A program made the position numbers and the translations under genes. Of a stretch of 36,627 bases of DNA, positions 23,538-33,104 are shown in pieces. Within the stretch, counting starts at the first letter, position 1; each line of letters opens with the position of its first letter. The notes beneath the pieces were generated by a model. It searched no databases. It was not told where the DNA came from and saw nothing but the letters and a program-made list of their open reading frames with translations. Source of the DNA: Pararhodobacter sp. (GTDB taxonomy: Bacteria; Pseudomonadota; Alphaproteobacteria; Rhodobacterales; Rhodobacteraceae); the NCBI GenBank assembly GCA_020832545.1, contig JAFIEK010000038.1:1-36627 (forward strand). Reading direction: 5' to 3'.

Positions 23538-24487
23538 GCGGGCGTCCGCAACACGCGTGGCACCTTGAATTCAACCCGCTCTACGGCGGTCTCGACCAGT
23601 TCGCGCGTCAGATCATACCGCGCCGCGAAAGCGTCGATCACCTCGTTGATCAGCACTTCGGGCGCGCTGGCCCCGGCGGTCAGCCCAACCGCACGCGCGC
23701 CATCCAGCGCGCGCCAGTCGATTTCGTCGGCGCGTTGAATCAGCTGCGCATAGCCGCAGCCCGCCGCACGCCCCACCTCGACCAATCGCCGCGAATTTGA
23801 CGAATTGGGCGCACCGATCACCAAAAGTGCATCAATCCGGCCTGCGATCTCCTTTACCGCAGCCTGCCGATTGGTGGTGGCGTAGCAGATGTCTTCCTTG
23901 TGCGGCCCGATGATTGCCGGAAACCGCGCCTGCAACGCGGCCACGATCGCGGCGGTATCATCAACTGACAATGTGGTCTGGGTGATGAAGGCCAGCCGCT
24001 TTGGGTCACGCGGGGTGATGCCTGCGACATCCTCGACCGTTTCAACCAGAAGCACCTCGCCTTCGGGCAACTGACCCATGGTGCCCACCGTTTCAGGGTG
24101 GCCCTCATGGCCAATCATCACCATCTGCAGACCGTTTTCAAAATGGCGTTCGGCCTCGATATGCACCTTGGAGACCAGCGGGCATGTGGCATCGACATAA
24201 ATCATCTGCCGTGCCTCGGCGGCGGCGGGTACGGATTTGGGCACACCATGCGCCGAAAAAATCACCGGTCGGTCATCAGGGCATTCGTCCAGTTCCTCGA
24301 CAAAAACCGCGCCCTGTTCGCGCAGCCTGTCCACCACGAACTTGTTGTGCACGATTTCATGGCGCACATAGACCGGCGCGCCCCACTTCTGGATCGCCAT
24401 TTCCACAATCTTGATCGCCCGGTCTACCCCGGCGCAGAACCCGCGCGGGGCGGCCAGATAGAGCGTGAGGGGGGATTTGTCAGGCAT
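23534..24487 (-). CDS. ispH: 4-hydroxy-3-methylbut-2-enyl diphosphate reductase
   Basis: Final enzyme of the non-mevalonate (MEP) isoprenoid pathway: an Fe-S protein that converts HMBPP into IPP and DMAPP. The 317-residue length is normal. Three conserved cluster cysteines are visible: Cys18 in [10 protein letters not shown], one in [12 protein letters not shown] (about 100) and one in [11 protein letters not shown] (about 199). [11 protein letters not shown] and IGHEGHPET add the substrate-binding histidines. The ATGA overlap with DUF3429 shows translational coupling. Confidence 0.97.
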   Translation of the reverse strand: MPDKSPLTLYLAAPRGFCAGVDRAIKIVEMAIQKWGAPVYVRHEIVHNKFVVDRLREQGAVFVEELDECPDDRPVIFSAHGVPKSVPAAAEARQMIYVDATCPLVSKVHIEAERHFENGLQMVMIGHEGHPETVGTMGQLPEGEVLLVETVEDVAGITPRDPKRLAFITQTTLSVDDTAAIVAALQARFPAIIGPHKEDICYATTNRQAAVKEIAGRIDALLVIGAPNSSNSRRLVEVGRAAGCGYAQLIQRADEIDWRALDGARAVGLTAGASAPEVLINEVIDAFAARYDLTRELVETAVERVEFKVPRVLRTPA

Positions 24488-24548
24488 CAGCAGGCTCCGT
24501 TCAGTCAGTGCCAGACCTAAAGCCCAAGACCCCGTCCGTCCAGCCCCT

Positions 24549-24986
24549 TCAATTCAGCCCCATCGCGCGCGCAGTGATCCACCCCAGCGCCACAAAGCGG
24601 CCGGTCTTGGCCAGCGTGACCAGAAGTGCGAACTGCCATAACGGTGTGCGCAACGCACCGGCCACCACGGTAAACCAACCCAGGACCGGTGCCCAGCTCA
24701 GGAGAAGCGACCACACGCCCCAGCGTTCCCACCAGCGTCGGGCCCGTTGGAATTTGGCGTCATCGATACGCAGCCAGCGGTGAGCGCCTGCATCTTCCAA
24801 CCGCGCGCCGATCCAGTAATTAACGAAAGCCCCCAGCGTGTTACCGACACTGGCCACCACCACCAGAACCCACAGTGGCGCAAACCCGGCCAGCTGTAGC
24901 CCGACAAACACCACCTCGGACTGAAAGGGAAAGACCGTCGCGGCAAGAAACGTGGCCGCGAACAGCCCTGCAAGGGCGGCCAGCAC
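24549..24986 (-). CDS. YqaA family membrane protein (DedA/SNARE-associated superfamily)
   Basis: A 145-residue membrane protein with the YqaA pattern: a first helix with [19 protein letters not shown] (about 13-31), then [17 protein letters not shown] (about 44-60), a polar R/W-rich loop [18 protein letters not shown], and a last helix. The glycine-containing re-entrant regions are those of the DedA superfamily, whose members act in lipid or ion homeostasis. The specific role of YqaA is unknown. Translation probably starts at a GTG (24986), 6 bp after the NYN-domain gene stop, so the two are co-transcribed. Confidence 0.85.
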   Translation of the reverse strand: MLAALAGLFAATFLAATVFPFQSEVVFVGLQLAGFAPLWVLVVVASVGNTLGAFVNYWIGARLEDAGAHRWLRIDDAKFQRARRWWERWGVWSLLLSWAPVLGWFTVVAGALRTPLWQFALLVTLAKTGRFVALGWITARAMGLN

Positions 24987-24992
24987 GGTTGC

Positions 24993-25574
24993 TTAACTGT
25001 CGTCTTCGCTGGTTTCCTCGCGCTCGAACCGGGTGTCACGGGGCTCCCGCGGGGGGCGGCCAATCACTTCACGCAGATCGTCCAGTTCGATGAAATTGTC
25101 GGCCTGTCTGCGCAATTCATCAGCGATCATCGGCGGCTGGCTGCGAATGGTTGACACAACAGACACCCGCACGCCCTGACGTTGAAGCGATTCCACCAGC
25201 GGGCGGAAATCACCATCTCCGGAAAACAGCACCGCATGGTCCAGCCGTGGCGCCAGCTCCATGGCGTTCACGGCCAGCTCGATATCCATGTTGCCCTTCA
25301 CCTTCCGCCGCCCGGCGCTGTCAGTGTATTCCTTGGCGGGTTTGGTGACCATCGCGTAACCGTTATAGTTCAGCCAGTCGATCAGCGGGCGGATGGGAGA
25401 GTATTCCTCGTTTTCCAGAAGCGCAGTATAGTAGAAGGCACGCAAAAGTTTTCCCCGGCGCATGAACTCCTGGCGCAGAAGTTTGTAGTCGATGTCGAAG
25501 CCAAGCGCCTTACCGGCCGCAAACAGGTTGGCTCCGTCTATGAACAGCGCGAGCCGTTCGTCTTTGTAGAACAT
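24993..25574 (-). CDS. NYN (PIN-like) domain protein, LabA/DUF88 family
   Basis: A 193-residue predicted nuclease-fold protein. Acidic residues that would bind metal are visible in LALFIDGANLF (about 8-18), KGNMDIELAVNAM (about 90-102) and LFSGDGDFRPLV (about 111-122). The C-terminal tail is charged and disordered (RPPREPRDTRFEREETSEDDS-like). Members are thought to cleave or bind RNA, but few have a known role. The start ATG at 25574 has GAGGAAG 6 nt upstream; an in-frame ATG at 25721 would overlap folK and lacks homologous sequence. It is divergent from folK with about 140 bp between. Confidence 0.87.
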   Translation of the reverse strand: MFYKDERLALFIDGANLFAAGKALGFDIDYKLLRQEFMRRGKLLRAFYYTALLENEEYSPIRPLIDWLNYNGYAMVTKPAKEYTDSAGRRKVKGNMDIELAVNAMELAPRLDHAVLFSGDGDFRPLVESLQRQGVRVSVVSTIRSQPPMIADELRRQADNFIELDDLREVIGRPPREPRDTRFEREETSEDDS

Positions 25575-25715
25575 AGTGCTTCCTCTCGAAGCCGCGCCAT
25601 GGGACGGGAATTGAATGAAAAAAAACTTGCCGCGAAAAAGTCCCTGGACTTCTGGCAAACGCTTCTCATTGAACTGACTTACTCGGAAACCGGCACGGAC
25701 AAGGAATTCATAGGT

Positions 25716-26288
25716 ATGCAATTTGCAAACTGCAACCGTTTCCTCATCGCGTTGGGGGCAAATCTGGGGGGATCACCAGAAAAGAACGCCAAAGCCATTC
25801 ATGCCGCTATCGGCATGATTGAAGCGCGCGAACTCAGCGCCACCATAACGAGTGATTTGTGGGTCACGCCCGCATTTCCGGCGGGTTCGGGGCCGGATTT
25901 CGTAAATGCCTGCCTTCAGGTCGAAGCAGCGCTGGACCCCGAGGCGATGTTGACGCTCCTGCACGAGATTGAGGCCACTCTGGGCCGGGTGCGCCGTGCG
26001 CGCTGGGGGGCGCGAGTTATTGATATCGATCTGCTGGCAGCGGGATCGCTGATCCTGCCCGATCTGGCCACAGTGCGCCACTGGATGGACCTGTCACCTG
26101 ATGAGCAGCGTCATGTCGCGCCAGACCGTTTGATTTTGCCGCATCCACGCCTGCATGAGCGTGGATTCGTGCTGGTACCTCTGACCCAGATCGCGCCGGA
26201 ATGGGAGCATCCGGTGCTGAAAACAACCGTTCAAGCGCTGGAACAGGCGCTGGATCCGGGCGAGCGGGCGCAGATCAGGCGGATTTGA
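25716..26288 (+). CDS. folK: 2-amino-4-hydroxy-6-hydroxymethyldihydropteridine diphosphokinase
   Basis: Transfers pyrophosphate from ATP to the pterin precursor of folate. The 190-residue protein has LIALGANLGG near the N-terminus, the RARWGARVIDIDLL signature (about 93-106, with the paired metal-binding aspartates) and PHPRLHERGFVLVPL (about 142-156). The ATG at 25716 follows AAGGAATTC at a plausible distance; the frame is open far upstream but those starts overlap the divergent NYN gene. Confidence 0.94.
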   Translation: MQFANCNRFLIALGANLGGSPEKNAKAIHAAIGMIEARELSATITSDLWVTPAFPAGSGPDFVNACLQVEAALDPEAMLTLLHEIEATLGRVRRARWGARVIDIDLLAAGSLILPDLATVRHWMDLSPDEQRHVAPDRLILPHPRLHERGFVLVPLTQIAPEWEHPVLKTTVQALEQALDPGERAQIRRI

Positions 26289-26309
26289 ATGCAGGCGGGC
26301 GGCTTTCAC

Positions 26310-26338
26310 TTGTCAAGCCCGGCCAATGCCGTTAGATA
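26310..26338 (+). promoter_or_regulatory. Sigma-70-type promoter of rpoZ-relA
   Basis: A -35-like TTGTCA (26310-26315), a 17-bp spacer and TAGATA (26333-26338) lie 41 bp upstream of the rpoZ ATG. The TTAGATACC context resembles housekeeping promoters I recall from Rhodobacterales. The match to the -10 consensus is only partial. Confidence 0.5.
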
Positions 26339-26378
26339 CCACAGGCTGATCCTCCCCTAGTCGGAATTGGAGTGTTGC

Positions 26379-26735
26379 ATGGCCCGTGTAACGGTCGAAG
26401 ATTGCGTTGACAAAGTCCCGAACCGGTTTGAACTGGTGATCCTTGCTGCGCATCGTGCGCGCGAACTCGCCGCTGGTTCGCCAATCACGGTTGACCGCGA
26501 CAACGACAAGAACCCGGTGGTCGCCCTGCGCGAAATCGCCGATGAGACCCAGTCTTCCGACAGCCTGCGCGAGCGGCTGATCGAAAGCATGCAGACCCAG
26601 ATCGAGGTCGATATGCCGGAAGAAGACGACATGGCGCTCTTGATGAATGCGCAGGCTGACCGCCCGGTCGCTGATGACATGAGCGAAGAGCAGATGCTGC
26701 GCCAGCTTCTTGAAGCGCAAAGCCAGCAGGGTTGA
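26379..26735 (+). CDS. rpoZ: DNA-directed RNA polymerase omega subunit
   Basis: Small subunit that stabilises the beta-prime chain of RNA polymerase and forms part of a (p)ppGpp site. The 118-residue protein shows [31 protein letters not shown] and [15 protein letters not shown], all typical. The tail after about 75 is acidic and variable. The ATG at 26379 gives the usual MARVTVED start; an in-frame ATG lies 12 bp upstream. It is followed 26 bp later by the (p)ppGpp synthetase/hydrolase gene, the standard alphaproteobacterial pairing. Confidence 0.97.
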   Translation: MARVTVEDCVDKVPNRFELVILAAHRARELAAGSPITVDRDNDKNPVVALREIADETQSSDSLRERLIESMQTQIEVDMPEEDDMALLMNAQADRPVADDMSEEQMLRQLLEAQSQQG

Positions 26736-26761
26736 ACCCATGAAGCGCACAGGGTCAGGCC

Positions 26762-28882
26762 GTGATTACGCCCGATGACCTTGTTGCGCTGGTTCGCAAT
26801 TACAACCCGACATGCGACGAAGCCCTGATCCGCCGCGCCTGGGACTATGGCGCGCGGATGCATGATGGCCAGACGCGCTATTCGGGTGAGCCCTATTTCA
26901 CACATCCGGTCGCTGTCGCCTCGATCCTGACCGAGATGCGGCTTGATGATGCAACGATCGTCACAGCCCTTTTGCATGACGCGATCGAGGACACCCGCTC
27001 AACCCATACCGAGATCGCGCGGATGTTTTCGCCCGAAATTGCGGAACTGGTCGATGGTGTCACCAAGCTGACCAACCTTCAGCTGTCGTCGTCCGAGGCC
27101 AAACAGGCCGAGAACTTCCGCAAGCTGCTGATTGCCATGTCCCGCGACCTGCGGGTGATCCTGGTCAAGCTGGCAGACCGCTTGCACAACATGCGCACCA
27201 TCCGCTCCATGCGGCCTGACAAGCAGGCGCAGAAAGCGCGTGAGACAATGGACATTTTCGCTCCGCTTGCCGGGCGGATGGGCATGCAGTGGATGCGCGA
27301 GGAGCTAGAAGATCTGGCGTTCCGGGTGCTCAACCCCGAGGCCCGAAATTCCATTCTGCGCCGCTTCATCACGCTGCAACGTGAATCCGGCGACGTGATT
27401 GCCCGCATCACTGCAGATATCCGGCTGGAGCTGGAAAAAGCCGGGCTTGACTGCACCGTCTATGGTCGCGCCAAGAAACCCTATTCGGTCTGGCGCAAGA
27501 TGCAGGAAAAGGACCTGGCCTTTTCGCGCCTGTCGGATATCTACGGCTTTCGTCTGATCGTTGATGATGTGGCGCAGTGCTATCAGGTGCTGGGCCTGAT
27601 CCACCAGCGCTGGCGCGCCGTGCCGGGGCGGTTCAAGGATTACATCAGCCAGCCCAAATCGAACGGCTACCGATCGATCCACACCACCGTTTCAGGCCGC
27701 GATGGCAAACGCGTCGAGGTGCAGATCCGCACCCGCGAGATGCACGAGGTCGCCGAGGCCGGGGTGGCTGCGCACTGGGCCTACAAGGACGGCGCGCGCA
27801 CCGCCAACCCCTTTGCCGTGGACCCCGCCAAGTGGATCGCCACGCTGACCGAGCGGCTGGATTCATCCGAGGATCATGACGAGTTTCTTGAGCATGTGAA
27901 GCTTGAGATGTATTCTGATCAGGTTTTCTGCTTCACCCCCAAGGGTGACGTGATCCAGTTGCCGCGTGGTGCCACGCCGCTTGATTTTGCCTATGCCATC
28001 CACACCCGCATTGGCCACGCTACGGTTTCGGCCAAGGTGGACGGGCTGCGCGTGCCGCTCTGGACGCGGCTGCGCAACGGCCAGTCGGTCGAGATCATCA
28101 CAGCCGAGGGCCAACGTCCGCAAGCAAGCTGGATTGAACTGGTCCATACAGGCCGCGCCAAGGCCGCCATCCGTCGGTCACTGCGTGAGGAGGATCGCGA
28201 GCGCTTTGTCCGGCTGGGCCGTGAACTGACCCGTGTCGCCTTTGAAAACCTGGGCCGCCGCGTCAGCGACAAGGCGCTGGACACTGCCGCCCGCAAGATG
28301 GGGCTGAAAGGCCCGCAAGACCTTCTTGCGCGGGTGGGCAGCGCCGAGTTGAGCGCGCGCGGTGTGGTTGAACAACTTTACCCCGAACTGGTCGCCGTCC
28401 AGACTGAGGAAATCGATGCCGCGCGTCCGGTCGTGGGGCTTGAGCCGGGCCAGACCTTTCGGCGCGCGAATTGCTGCCAGCCGGTGCCGGGTGAACGCAT
28501 CGTCGGTATCACCTATCGCGGCAAGGGCGTGGTCGCCCATGCCATCGACTGCGCGGTGCTGGCCGGGCTTGAGGACCAGCCGGACCGCTGGATCGATCTG
28601 CGCTGGCATGAAGGGCGGCATCCGGCCATCCACACCGTGGCACTGGAATTGACGATATCAAACAGCACCGGCGTTCTGGGGCGGGTTTGCACCTTGATCG
28701 GCGAGCAAAAGGCCAATATCTCGGACCTGCGGTTTCTGGATCGCAAGCCGGATTATTTCCGCATCTTTCTGGAGGTCGACGTGCGCGACGCCGAGCATCT
28801 GTACCGTATTCTGACGATGCTGAATGCCGAGAATGATGTCGCTCAGGTCATCCGGCTGCGCGATCCCACCAGACAGCCCTGA
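26762..28882 (+). CDS. Bifunctional (p)ppGpp synthetase/hydrolase (Rsh, RelA/SpoT family)
   Basis: Makes and degrades the stringent-response alarmones. The 706-residue protein starts with GTG. The HD hydrolase domain (about 25-175) has His48, the His72-Asp73 pair and Asp139 in KLADRLHN, so hydrolysis should work. The synthetase domain (about 235-345) has RFKDYISQPKSNGYRSIHTT and EVQIRTREMHE; the RFKD form is the one found in bifunctional enzymes. The TGS domain (about 385-445) and a C-terminal ACT domain (about 625-700) are both present. Alphaproteobacteria normally have this one long Rsh. Its position after rpoZ agrees. Confidence 0.96.
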   Translation: MITPDDLVALVRNYNPTCDEALIRRAWDYGARMHDGQTRYSGEPYFTHPVAVASILTEMRLDDATIVTALLHDAIEDTRSTHTEIARMFSPEIAELVDGVTKLTNLQLSSSEAKQAENFRKLLIAMSRDLRVILVKLADRLHNMRTIRSMRPDKQAQKARETMDIFAPLAGRMGMQWMREELEDLAFRVLNPEARNSILRRFITLQRESGDVIARITADIRLELEKAGLDCTVYGRAKKPYSVWRKMQEKDLAFSRLSDIYGFRLIVDDVAQCYQVLGLIHQRWRAVPGRFKDYISQPKSNGYRSIHTTVSGRDGKRVEVQIRTREMHEVAEAGVAAHWAYKDGARTANPFAVDPAKWIATLTERLDSSEDHDEFLEHVKLEMYSDQVFCFTPKGDVIQLPRGATPLDFAYAIHTRIGHATVSAKVDGLRVPLWTRLRNGQSVEIITAEGQRPQASWIELVHTGRAKAAIRRSLREEDRERFVRLGRELTRVAFENLGRRVSDKALDTAARKMGLKGPQDLLARVGSAELSARGVVEQLYPELVAVQTEEIDAARPVVGLEPGQTFRRANCCQPVPGERIVGITYRGKGVVAHAIDCAVLAGLEDQPDRWIDLRWHEGRHPAIHTVALELTISNSTGVLGRVCTLIGEQKANISDLRFLDRKPDYFRIFLEVDVRDAEHLYRILTMLNAENDVAQVIRLRDPTRQP

Positions 28883-28900
28883 CAGCGAGGGCAGCACGGC

Positions 28901-29548
28901 GTGGTATTCAAACGACGAACCAAAAAGGGCATACTGCGCACGGTAGGAGAGTTCTTCTACCCGCGCGGCGGTTGGCGGCGCTCCACCTCTTATGTGCTCC
29001 ACCGCCTGCGCCGCCTGCCAGACACACCGCACCGGATCTGCATCGGCATTGCCGCGGGGGCGTTTGTGTCGTTCCTGCCCATCTACGGGCTGCATTTTCT
29101 GGCCGCGGCCCTTCTCGCCTGGCTGTTTCGCGGCAATATCCTGGCCGCCCTTCTGGGCACTTTCTACGGCAATCCCATCACCTTCCCTATCATGGCCGTG
29201 ACGGCGCTTGAGCTGGGGAACTGGCTGTTGGGTGAGCCGGGCAGCATGTCATTCTCAGCGGTGATGGGGGCGATCGGACGGGCCAGTTCAGAACTGAGCC
29301 ACAACCTGATGGCGATCTTCACCAGCGACACGGTGCATTGGGGGCGGTTGGAAACCTTCTGGTGGCGGGTCTTCCTGCCCTTCATGATTGGCGGTACGAT
29401 CATTGGCGCACCCAGTGCGGTGGCGATCTATTTCATCCACCTGCCGCTGGTGCGCGCTTATCAGCGTGGCCGACAGAAACGGCTGCGCCAACGCTTCGAA
29501 GAAGCGCGCACCCGGCAGCGCGCCAAGGAAAACGGAGACGACCCATGA
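28901..29548 (+). CDS. DUF2062 domain membrane protein
   Basis: A 215-residue protein with a basic N-terminus (KRRTKKG), the DUF2062 core [20 protein letters not shown] (about 43-62), [13 protein letters not shown] (about 85-97), and a hydrophobic helix near 160-185, then a very basic Arg/Gln-rich tail. The function is unknown; the family is widespread in Proteobacteria. Translation probably starts at a GTG (28901), 18 bp after the rsh stop. Its stop overlaps the pdxJ ATG (ATGA at 29545-29548). Confidence 0.88.
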   Translation: MVFKRRTKKGILRTVGEFFYPRGGWRRSTSYVLHRLRRLPDTPHRICIGIAAGAFVSFLPIYGLHFLAAALLAWLFRGNILAALLGTFYGNPITFPIMAVTALELGNWLLGEPGSMSFSAVMGAIGRASSELSHNLMAIFTSDTVHWGRLETFWWRVFLPFMIGGTIIGAPSAVAIYFIHLPLVRAYQRGRQKRLRQRFEEARTRQRAKENGDDP

Positions 29549-30291
29549 CCAACCCTCCACTCAGGCTGGGCGTAAATATTGACCACGTTGCAACCCTGCG
29601 CAACGCCCGTGGCTCGGCCTACCCGGACCCGGTGCGCGCGGCTCTTGTGGCGCAAGAGGCCGGGGCCGATGGCATCACCGCTCATCTGCGCGAGGACCGG
29701 CGCCATATCATTGATCTGGATATCGAGCGGCTGATGGAAGCCATTGCGCTGCCCCTCAATTTCGAGATGGCTGCCACCGCCGAGATGCAGGCCATCGCCC
29801 TGCGCCATCGTCCGCATGCGGTGTGCCTTGTGCCTGAAAAGCGCGAGGAGCGCACCACCGAGGGCGGGCTGGATGTCGCCAGTGATGCCAACCGCCTGAC
29901 CGGCTTCATCGCGCCCCTGCGTGAGGCCGGGTGCCGGGTGTCGCTGTTCATCGGCCATGATCCGCGTCAGATCGAGGCGGCGGTGCGGGTGGGGGCTGCG
30001 GTGGTTGAGCTGCACACCGGCCAGTATTGCGAGCTGATCGCCGAGGGCCGGCCCGACGCGGCCGCTGAAGAACTGGCGGCGCTGCGCAAGGGCGTGGCGC
30101 TGGCGCATGCCGCCGGGCTGGAGGTGCATGCCGGGCACGGGCTGAGCTTTGACACGGTAGCGCCCTTCGCCGCCATGTCTGAACTGCGTGAGCTGAACAT
30201 CGGCCATTTTCTGGTGTCAGAGGCTGTGTTCATGGGCCTTGGCCCGGCCATTGCCGAAATGCGCCGTTTAATGGATGATGCCCGCGGCTGA
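29545..30291 (+). CDS. pdxJ: Pyridoxine 5'-phosphate synthase
   Basis: Condenses 1-deoxyxylulose 5-phosphate with 1-amino-3-hydroxyacetone 3-phosphate to give pyridoxine 5'-phosphate. The 248-residue TIM-barrel protein carries [16 protein letters not shown] (about 7-22), HLREDRRHI (about 48-56), the catalytic-loop [16 protein letters not shown] (about 96-111) and VHAGHGLSF near 194. The ATG at 29545 overlaps the DUF2062 stop; an open frame upstream is only the shadow of that gene. Confidence 0.97.
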   Translation: MTNPPLRLGVNIDHVATLRNARGSAYPDPVRAALVAQEAGADGITAHLREDRRHIIDLDIERLMEAIALPLNFEMAATAEMQAIALRHRPHAVCLVPEKREERTTEGGLDVASDANRLTGFIAPLREAGCRVSLFIGHDPRQIEAAVRVGAAVVELHTGQYCELIAEGRPDAAAEELAALRKGVALAHAAGLEVHAGHGLSFDTVAPFAAMSELRELNIGHFLVSEAVFMGLGPAIAEMRRLMDDARG

Positions 30292-30319
30292 TTGCGCCGC
30301 CATCGGCTTGAGGTTCGCC

Positions 30320-30823
30320 ATGCCATTGCCTGCCCCCGCTGCACTTGCTCCCTTTGCACCCCTTCGCGCTTGCCTCTTTGCGCTGGCTTTCGCGGCGCCA
30401 GTTGCTGTGGTCCCTGTGATGCTTTCGGCGCAGGTGATCGAAGACTGCGGCTGGGTAAGCAGCCCGGCCCATATCACTGAACCCTGGGATGAGAATTCCC
30501 GCAGCTTCGCCAACGGCGCGGTTCGTGTTGCGCGGCTTGATACCGGGGGCGAGCCGGTTTGCTGTGCGGTGCATCTGCTGATCCTCTCACCCGCGCCCGA
30601 GGGGCCGCATCGTCAGTGCCACACCGCGTCACCCGCCTCCGGTCGCGGGTTTTTTGACATCGACTTTTCTGGTATCTCCGCCAGCTATGACCCCGCGCAG
30701 GGGCTTTTGGTCAGTGTACCGGTGTTTCATTGGCATTCCGGCGTGGAAACCGGTGCGGGGGGCATCCCTGACCGTATGGAAATCCTCGTCAATCAGGCGA
30801 CCGGCGCCGTGACGGCGGATTAG
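30320..30823 (+). CDS. Exported protein of unknown function
   Basis: I do not recognise the family. The 167-residue product has a long hydrophobic N-terminal segment (about 8-38) that could be a signal peptide or anchor. The mature part of about 130 residues contains four or five cysteines (EDCGW, VCCAVHLL and RQCHT), so disulfides are likely if it is exported. GAGGIPDRMEILVNQATGAVTAD ends the protein in beta-strand-like sequence. GAGG lies 6 nt before the ATG at 30320; starts at 30275/30278 would overlap pdxJ. It sits between pdxJ and acpS, 3 bp before the latter, and is probably co-transcribed with both. Confidence 0.7.
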   Translation: MPLPAPAALAPFAPLRACLFALAFAAPVAVVPVMLSAQVIEDCGWVSSPAHITEPWDENSRSFANGAVRVARLDTGGEPVCCAVHLLILSPAPEGPHRQCHTASPASGRGFFDIDFSGISASYDPAQGLLVSVPVFHWHSGVETGAGGIPDRMEILVNQATGAVTAD

Positions 30824-30826
30824 CGG

Positions 30827-31246
30827 ATGATCTTGGGCATCGGCACCGATCTGGCCAATATCGAACGTATCCAGGGGACACTGGAACGTTTCGGTGACCG
30901 GTTTCGTCAGCGTGTCTTTACGCCAACGGAATTGCGCAAGGCGACCCGGCGGCGCGACGAAGCGGGAACCCTCGCCAAACGCTGGGCTGCGAAAGAGGCC
31001 TGCTCGAAAGCGCTGGGCACCGGGCTGCGTATGGGGATCAGTTGGAAGGACATGGCGGTCAGCAACCTGCGCACCGGCCAGCCGGTGATGGACCTGACCG
31101 GCTGGGCCGCCGAGCGTCTGGCCACGATGACCCCCCCGGGCCATGAGGCAATCGTCCATGTCAGCCTGACCGACGACCACCCGTGGGCGCAGGCCTATGT
31201 CGTAATCGAGGCCCGGCTATTGGCTGACACCGCGCAAGGCCAGTAA
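30827..31246 (+). CDS. acpS: Holo-[acyl-carrier-protein] synthase
   Basis: Transfers 4'-phosphopantetheine from CoA to acyl carrier protein. The 139-residue protein has the N-terminal [12 protein letters not shown] with metal-binding Asp (residue 8) and [18 protein letters not shown] (about 48-65) with the second metal-binding Glu. Length is usual for AcpS. It lies 3 bp after the exported-protein gene. In many alphaproteobacteria lepB-rnc-era follow acpS; here ruvB converges instead. Confidence 0.95.
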   Translation: MILGIGTDLANIERIQGTLERFGDRFRQRVFTPTELRKATRRRDEAGTLAKRWAAKEACSKALGTGLRMGISWKDMAVSNLRTGQPVMDLTGWAAERLATMTPPGHEAIVHVSLTDDHPWAQAYVVIEARLLADTAQGQ

Positions 31247-31263
31247 CCGCGCAACCGCGCGCC

Positions 31264-31326
31264 CATTTTCTGTTTGAAAATATCCTGGGGGTGGGCCGCG
31301 AAGCGGCGAGGGGGCGAAGCCCCCTG
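31264..31326. repeat. Hairpin-rich intergenic element between acpS and ruvB
   Basis: Three inverted repeats follow one another: TTTTC-N5-GAAAA (31266-31280), GCCGC-GAA-GCGGC (31295-31307) and GGGGGC-GAA-GCCCCC (31310-31324). The genes on both sides end here, so it can act as a bidirectional terminator. The wording resembles an intergenic element I recall as common in Rhodobacterales genomes (a run AAAATATCCT-like, then GC-rich GAA-loop hairpins). The 21-39 hairpin at the left edge is of the same type. Confidence 0.55.
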
Positions 31327-32418
31327 CTACGTCCCGTCCTCGAAAAGATCGGATTGCCCCGGCTGGCGCGGCGCCTCCAGCCCCAGGTGACGCCAGGCAT
31401 TGGCCGTCAGCATCCGGCCCCGAGGCGTCCGTGCGATCAACCCCTGCTGCAGCAAAAACGGCTCGATCACCTCTTCGATCGCATCGCGCGATTCCGACAG
31501 GGCGGCGGCGATCGTTTCTACCCCGACCGGCCCGCCCGCATACCCTTCGGCCAGCAGCGTCAGATAGCGGCGGTCTGCGCTGTCGAGGCCACGGTGATCA
31601 ACTTCCAGCCGCGTCAGTGCATTGTCGGCCAGCGCGCGGGACAGCTTGCCATCCCCCTCGACCAGCGCAAAATCAACCACCCGCCTGAGCAGTCGCCCGG
31701 CGATGCGCGGCGTGCCGCGCGCGCGCCGCGCGATTTCGCGCACGCCGTCAGCCTCACAGGGCACCCCCATCAGCCGCGCGCCCCGGTCAACGATCTGGCA
31801 CAGCTCGTCCTCGGTATAGAATTGCAGCCGGGTGGGGATGCCGAAGCGGTCGCGCAGCGGCGTTGTCAGCAGGCCCAGTCGCGTGGTCGCCCCCACCAAC
31901 GTGAAGGGCTGCAGCTCAATGCGCACGGTGCGGGCGGCTGGCCCCTCGCCGATCACCAGGTCCAGCTGAAAATCCTCCAGCGCCGGATACAGCACTTCCT
32001 CGACGGCCGGGTTCAGGCGGTGAATTTCGTCGATGAACAGCACATCCCGCGGCTCCAGATTGGTCAGGATTGCCGCAAGGTCACCCGCCTTGGCCAGCAC
32101 CGGCCCCGAGGTCATGCGAAATCCCACCCCCAGTTCGCGCGCCATGATCTGTGCCAGCGTCGTCTTGCCCAGGCCGGGCGGGCCATAGAACAAGGTGTGA
32201 TCCATCGCCTCGCCCCGCATTTTTGCGGACTGGATGAAGACACGCAGATTGGCGCGCGCCTGATGCTGGCCGACGAACTCGTCCAGCAATTGCGGCCGCA
32301 GAGCGCGATCGGTGTCTTCGGGCTGACGGTCGGCGCGCAAGGTGGGGTCAGGGGTGGTCATTGGGGCAGTCTGGTCTGGGCCGGGGGCGCTGGCAAGGGG
32401 CGGCGGTGGCAAGCTCAT
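31327..32418 (-). CDS. ruvB: Holliday junction branch migration ATPase RuvB
   Basis: Hexameric motor that drives branch migration with RuvA. Walker [10 protein letters not shown], Walker [10 protein letters not shown], sensor-1 VGATTRLG and the C-terminal winged-helix region are intact. The ATG at 32418 overlaps the ruvA stop (ATGA) and has AAAGG at a fitting distance, giving 363 residues. However, the first 19 residues (Pro/Ala-rich) are absent from the homologues I recall, and the ATG at 32361 (MTTPDPT, 344 residues) fits the family better. The true start is undecided. It is the last gene of the ruvCAB operon. Confidence 0.96.
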   Translation of the reverse strand: MSLPPPPLASAPGPDQTAPMTTPDPTLRADRQPEDTDRALRPQLLDEFVGQHQARANLRVFIQSAKMRGEAMDHTLFYGPPGLGKTTLAQIMARELGVGFRMTSGPVLAKAGDLAAILTNLEPRDVLFIDEIHRLNPAVEEVLYPALEDFQLDLVIGEGPAARTVRIELQPFTLVGATTRLGLLTTPLRDRFGIPTRLQFYTEDELCQIVDRGARLMGVPCEADGVREIARRARGTPRIAGRLLRRVVDFALVEGDGKLSRALADNALTRLEVDHRGLDSADRRYLTLLAEGYAGGPVGVETIAAALSESRDAIEEVIEPFLLQQGLIARTPRGRMLTANAWRHLGLEAPRQPGQSDLFEDGT

Positions 32419-33104
32419 GTCTGACCTTTTGGTGCCAGCAGGCGCAGCGCGGCGCGGATCAGGGCCGGGGTTTCACTCTCATGCTCGGCCGCCTGCGCCA
32501 CGGCAGAAGCGGCCTCGGACGGGGAGTAGCCCAGATTGGTCAGTGCAGAAAGTGCATCTGCCTGTGTCTGCGCGGATTGGCGGGTCTGGCTGGTCGTTCC
32601 GCGTGTCTTGCGCGGCGGCAGGTCAGTTTCTGGCGTTTCAATTACCGGTGTATCGTCCTGATCTGTGCCCAGATCGGGAGCGGTCATGGCCATTGCCATG
32701 ACGCTGGGTGCTTTTTCCTTCAGTTCCAGCACGACCCGCTGGGCCAGCTTTGGGCCCACGCCCGGTGCTTTGCGGATCGCGCCCGCGTCACCGATTGCGA
32801 GCGCCCGCGCCACCCCCTCTGGCCCAAGTGTGCCCAGGATCGCCATGGCAGCCTTTGCACCCACGCCCTGAACCGAGGTCAGCAACCGGTGCCATTCCTT
32901 CTCCGCAAGGGTCAGAAAGCCGAAAAGCTGTAACAGATCCTCGCGCACCAACAGTTCGGTATAAAGAGCGGCCATCCCCCCGGGGCCGGGCAACGCCATA
33001 AGCGTGCGCTCGGACACATGCACTACATAGCCCACCCCACGCACATCGATCAGCACATGATCGTTGCCGCGATAATCAATCCGCCCAGACAGTTTGCCGA
33101 TCAT
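32415..33104 (-). CDS. ruvA: Holliday junction branch migration protein RuvA
   Basis: Tetrameric protein that binds four-way junctions and loads RuvB. The 229-residue protein has the N-terminal OB fold ([21 protein letters not shown]-like), two helix-hairpin-helix motifs ([16 protein letters not shown] and [14 protein letters not shown]) and the C-terminal RuvB-contacting domain ([16 protein letters not shown]). The acidic/Thr-rich linker near 150-180 is typical. The start at 33104 overlaps the ruvC stop by ATGA. Confidence 0.96.
   Translation of the reverse strand: MIGKLSGRIDYRGNDHVLIDVRGVGYVVHVSERTLMALPGPGGMAALYTELLVREDLLQLFGFLTLAEKEWHRLLTSVQGVGAKAAMAILGTLGPEGVARALAIGDAGAIRKAPGVGPKLAQRVVLELKEKAPSVMAMAMTAPDLGTDQDDTPVIETPETDLPPRKTRGTTSQTRQSAQTQADALSALTNLGYSPSEAASAVAQAAEHESETPALIRAALRLLAPKGQT

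Noticed and set aside
31291-32424. Long open frame (377 codons) antisense to ruvB
   Set aside because: RuvB on the minus strand has all AAA+ motifs. The antisense translation is Arg/Gln/Pro-rich low-complexity sequence without a start signal.
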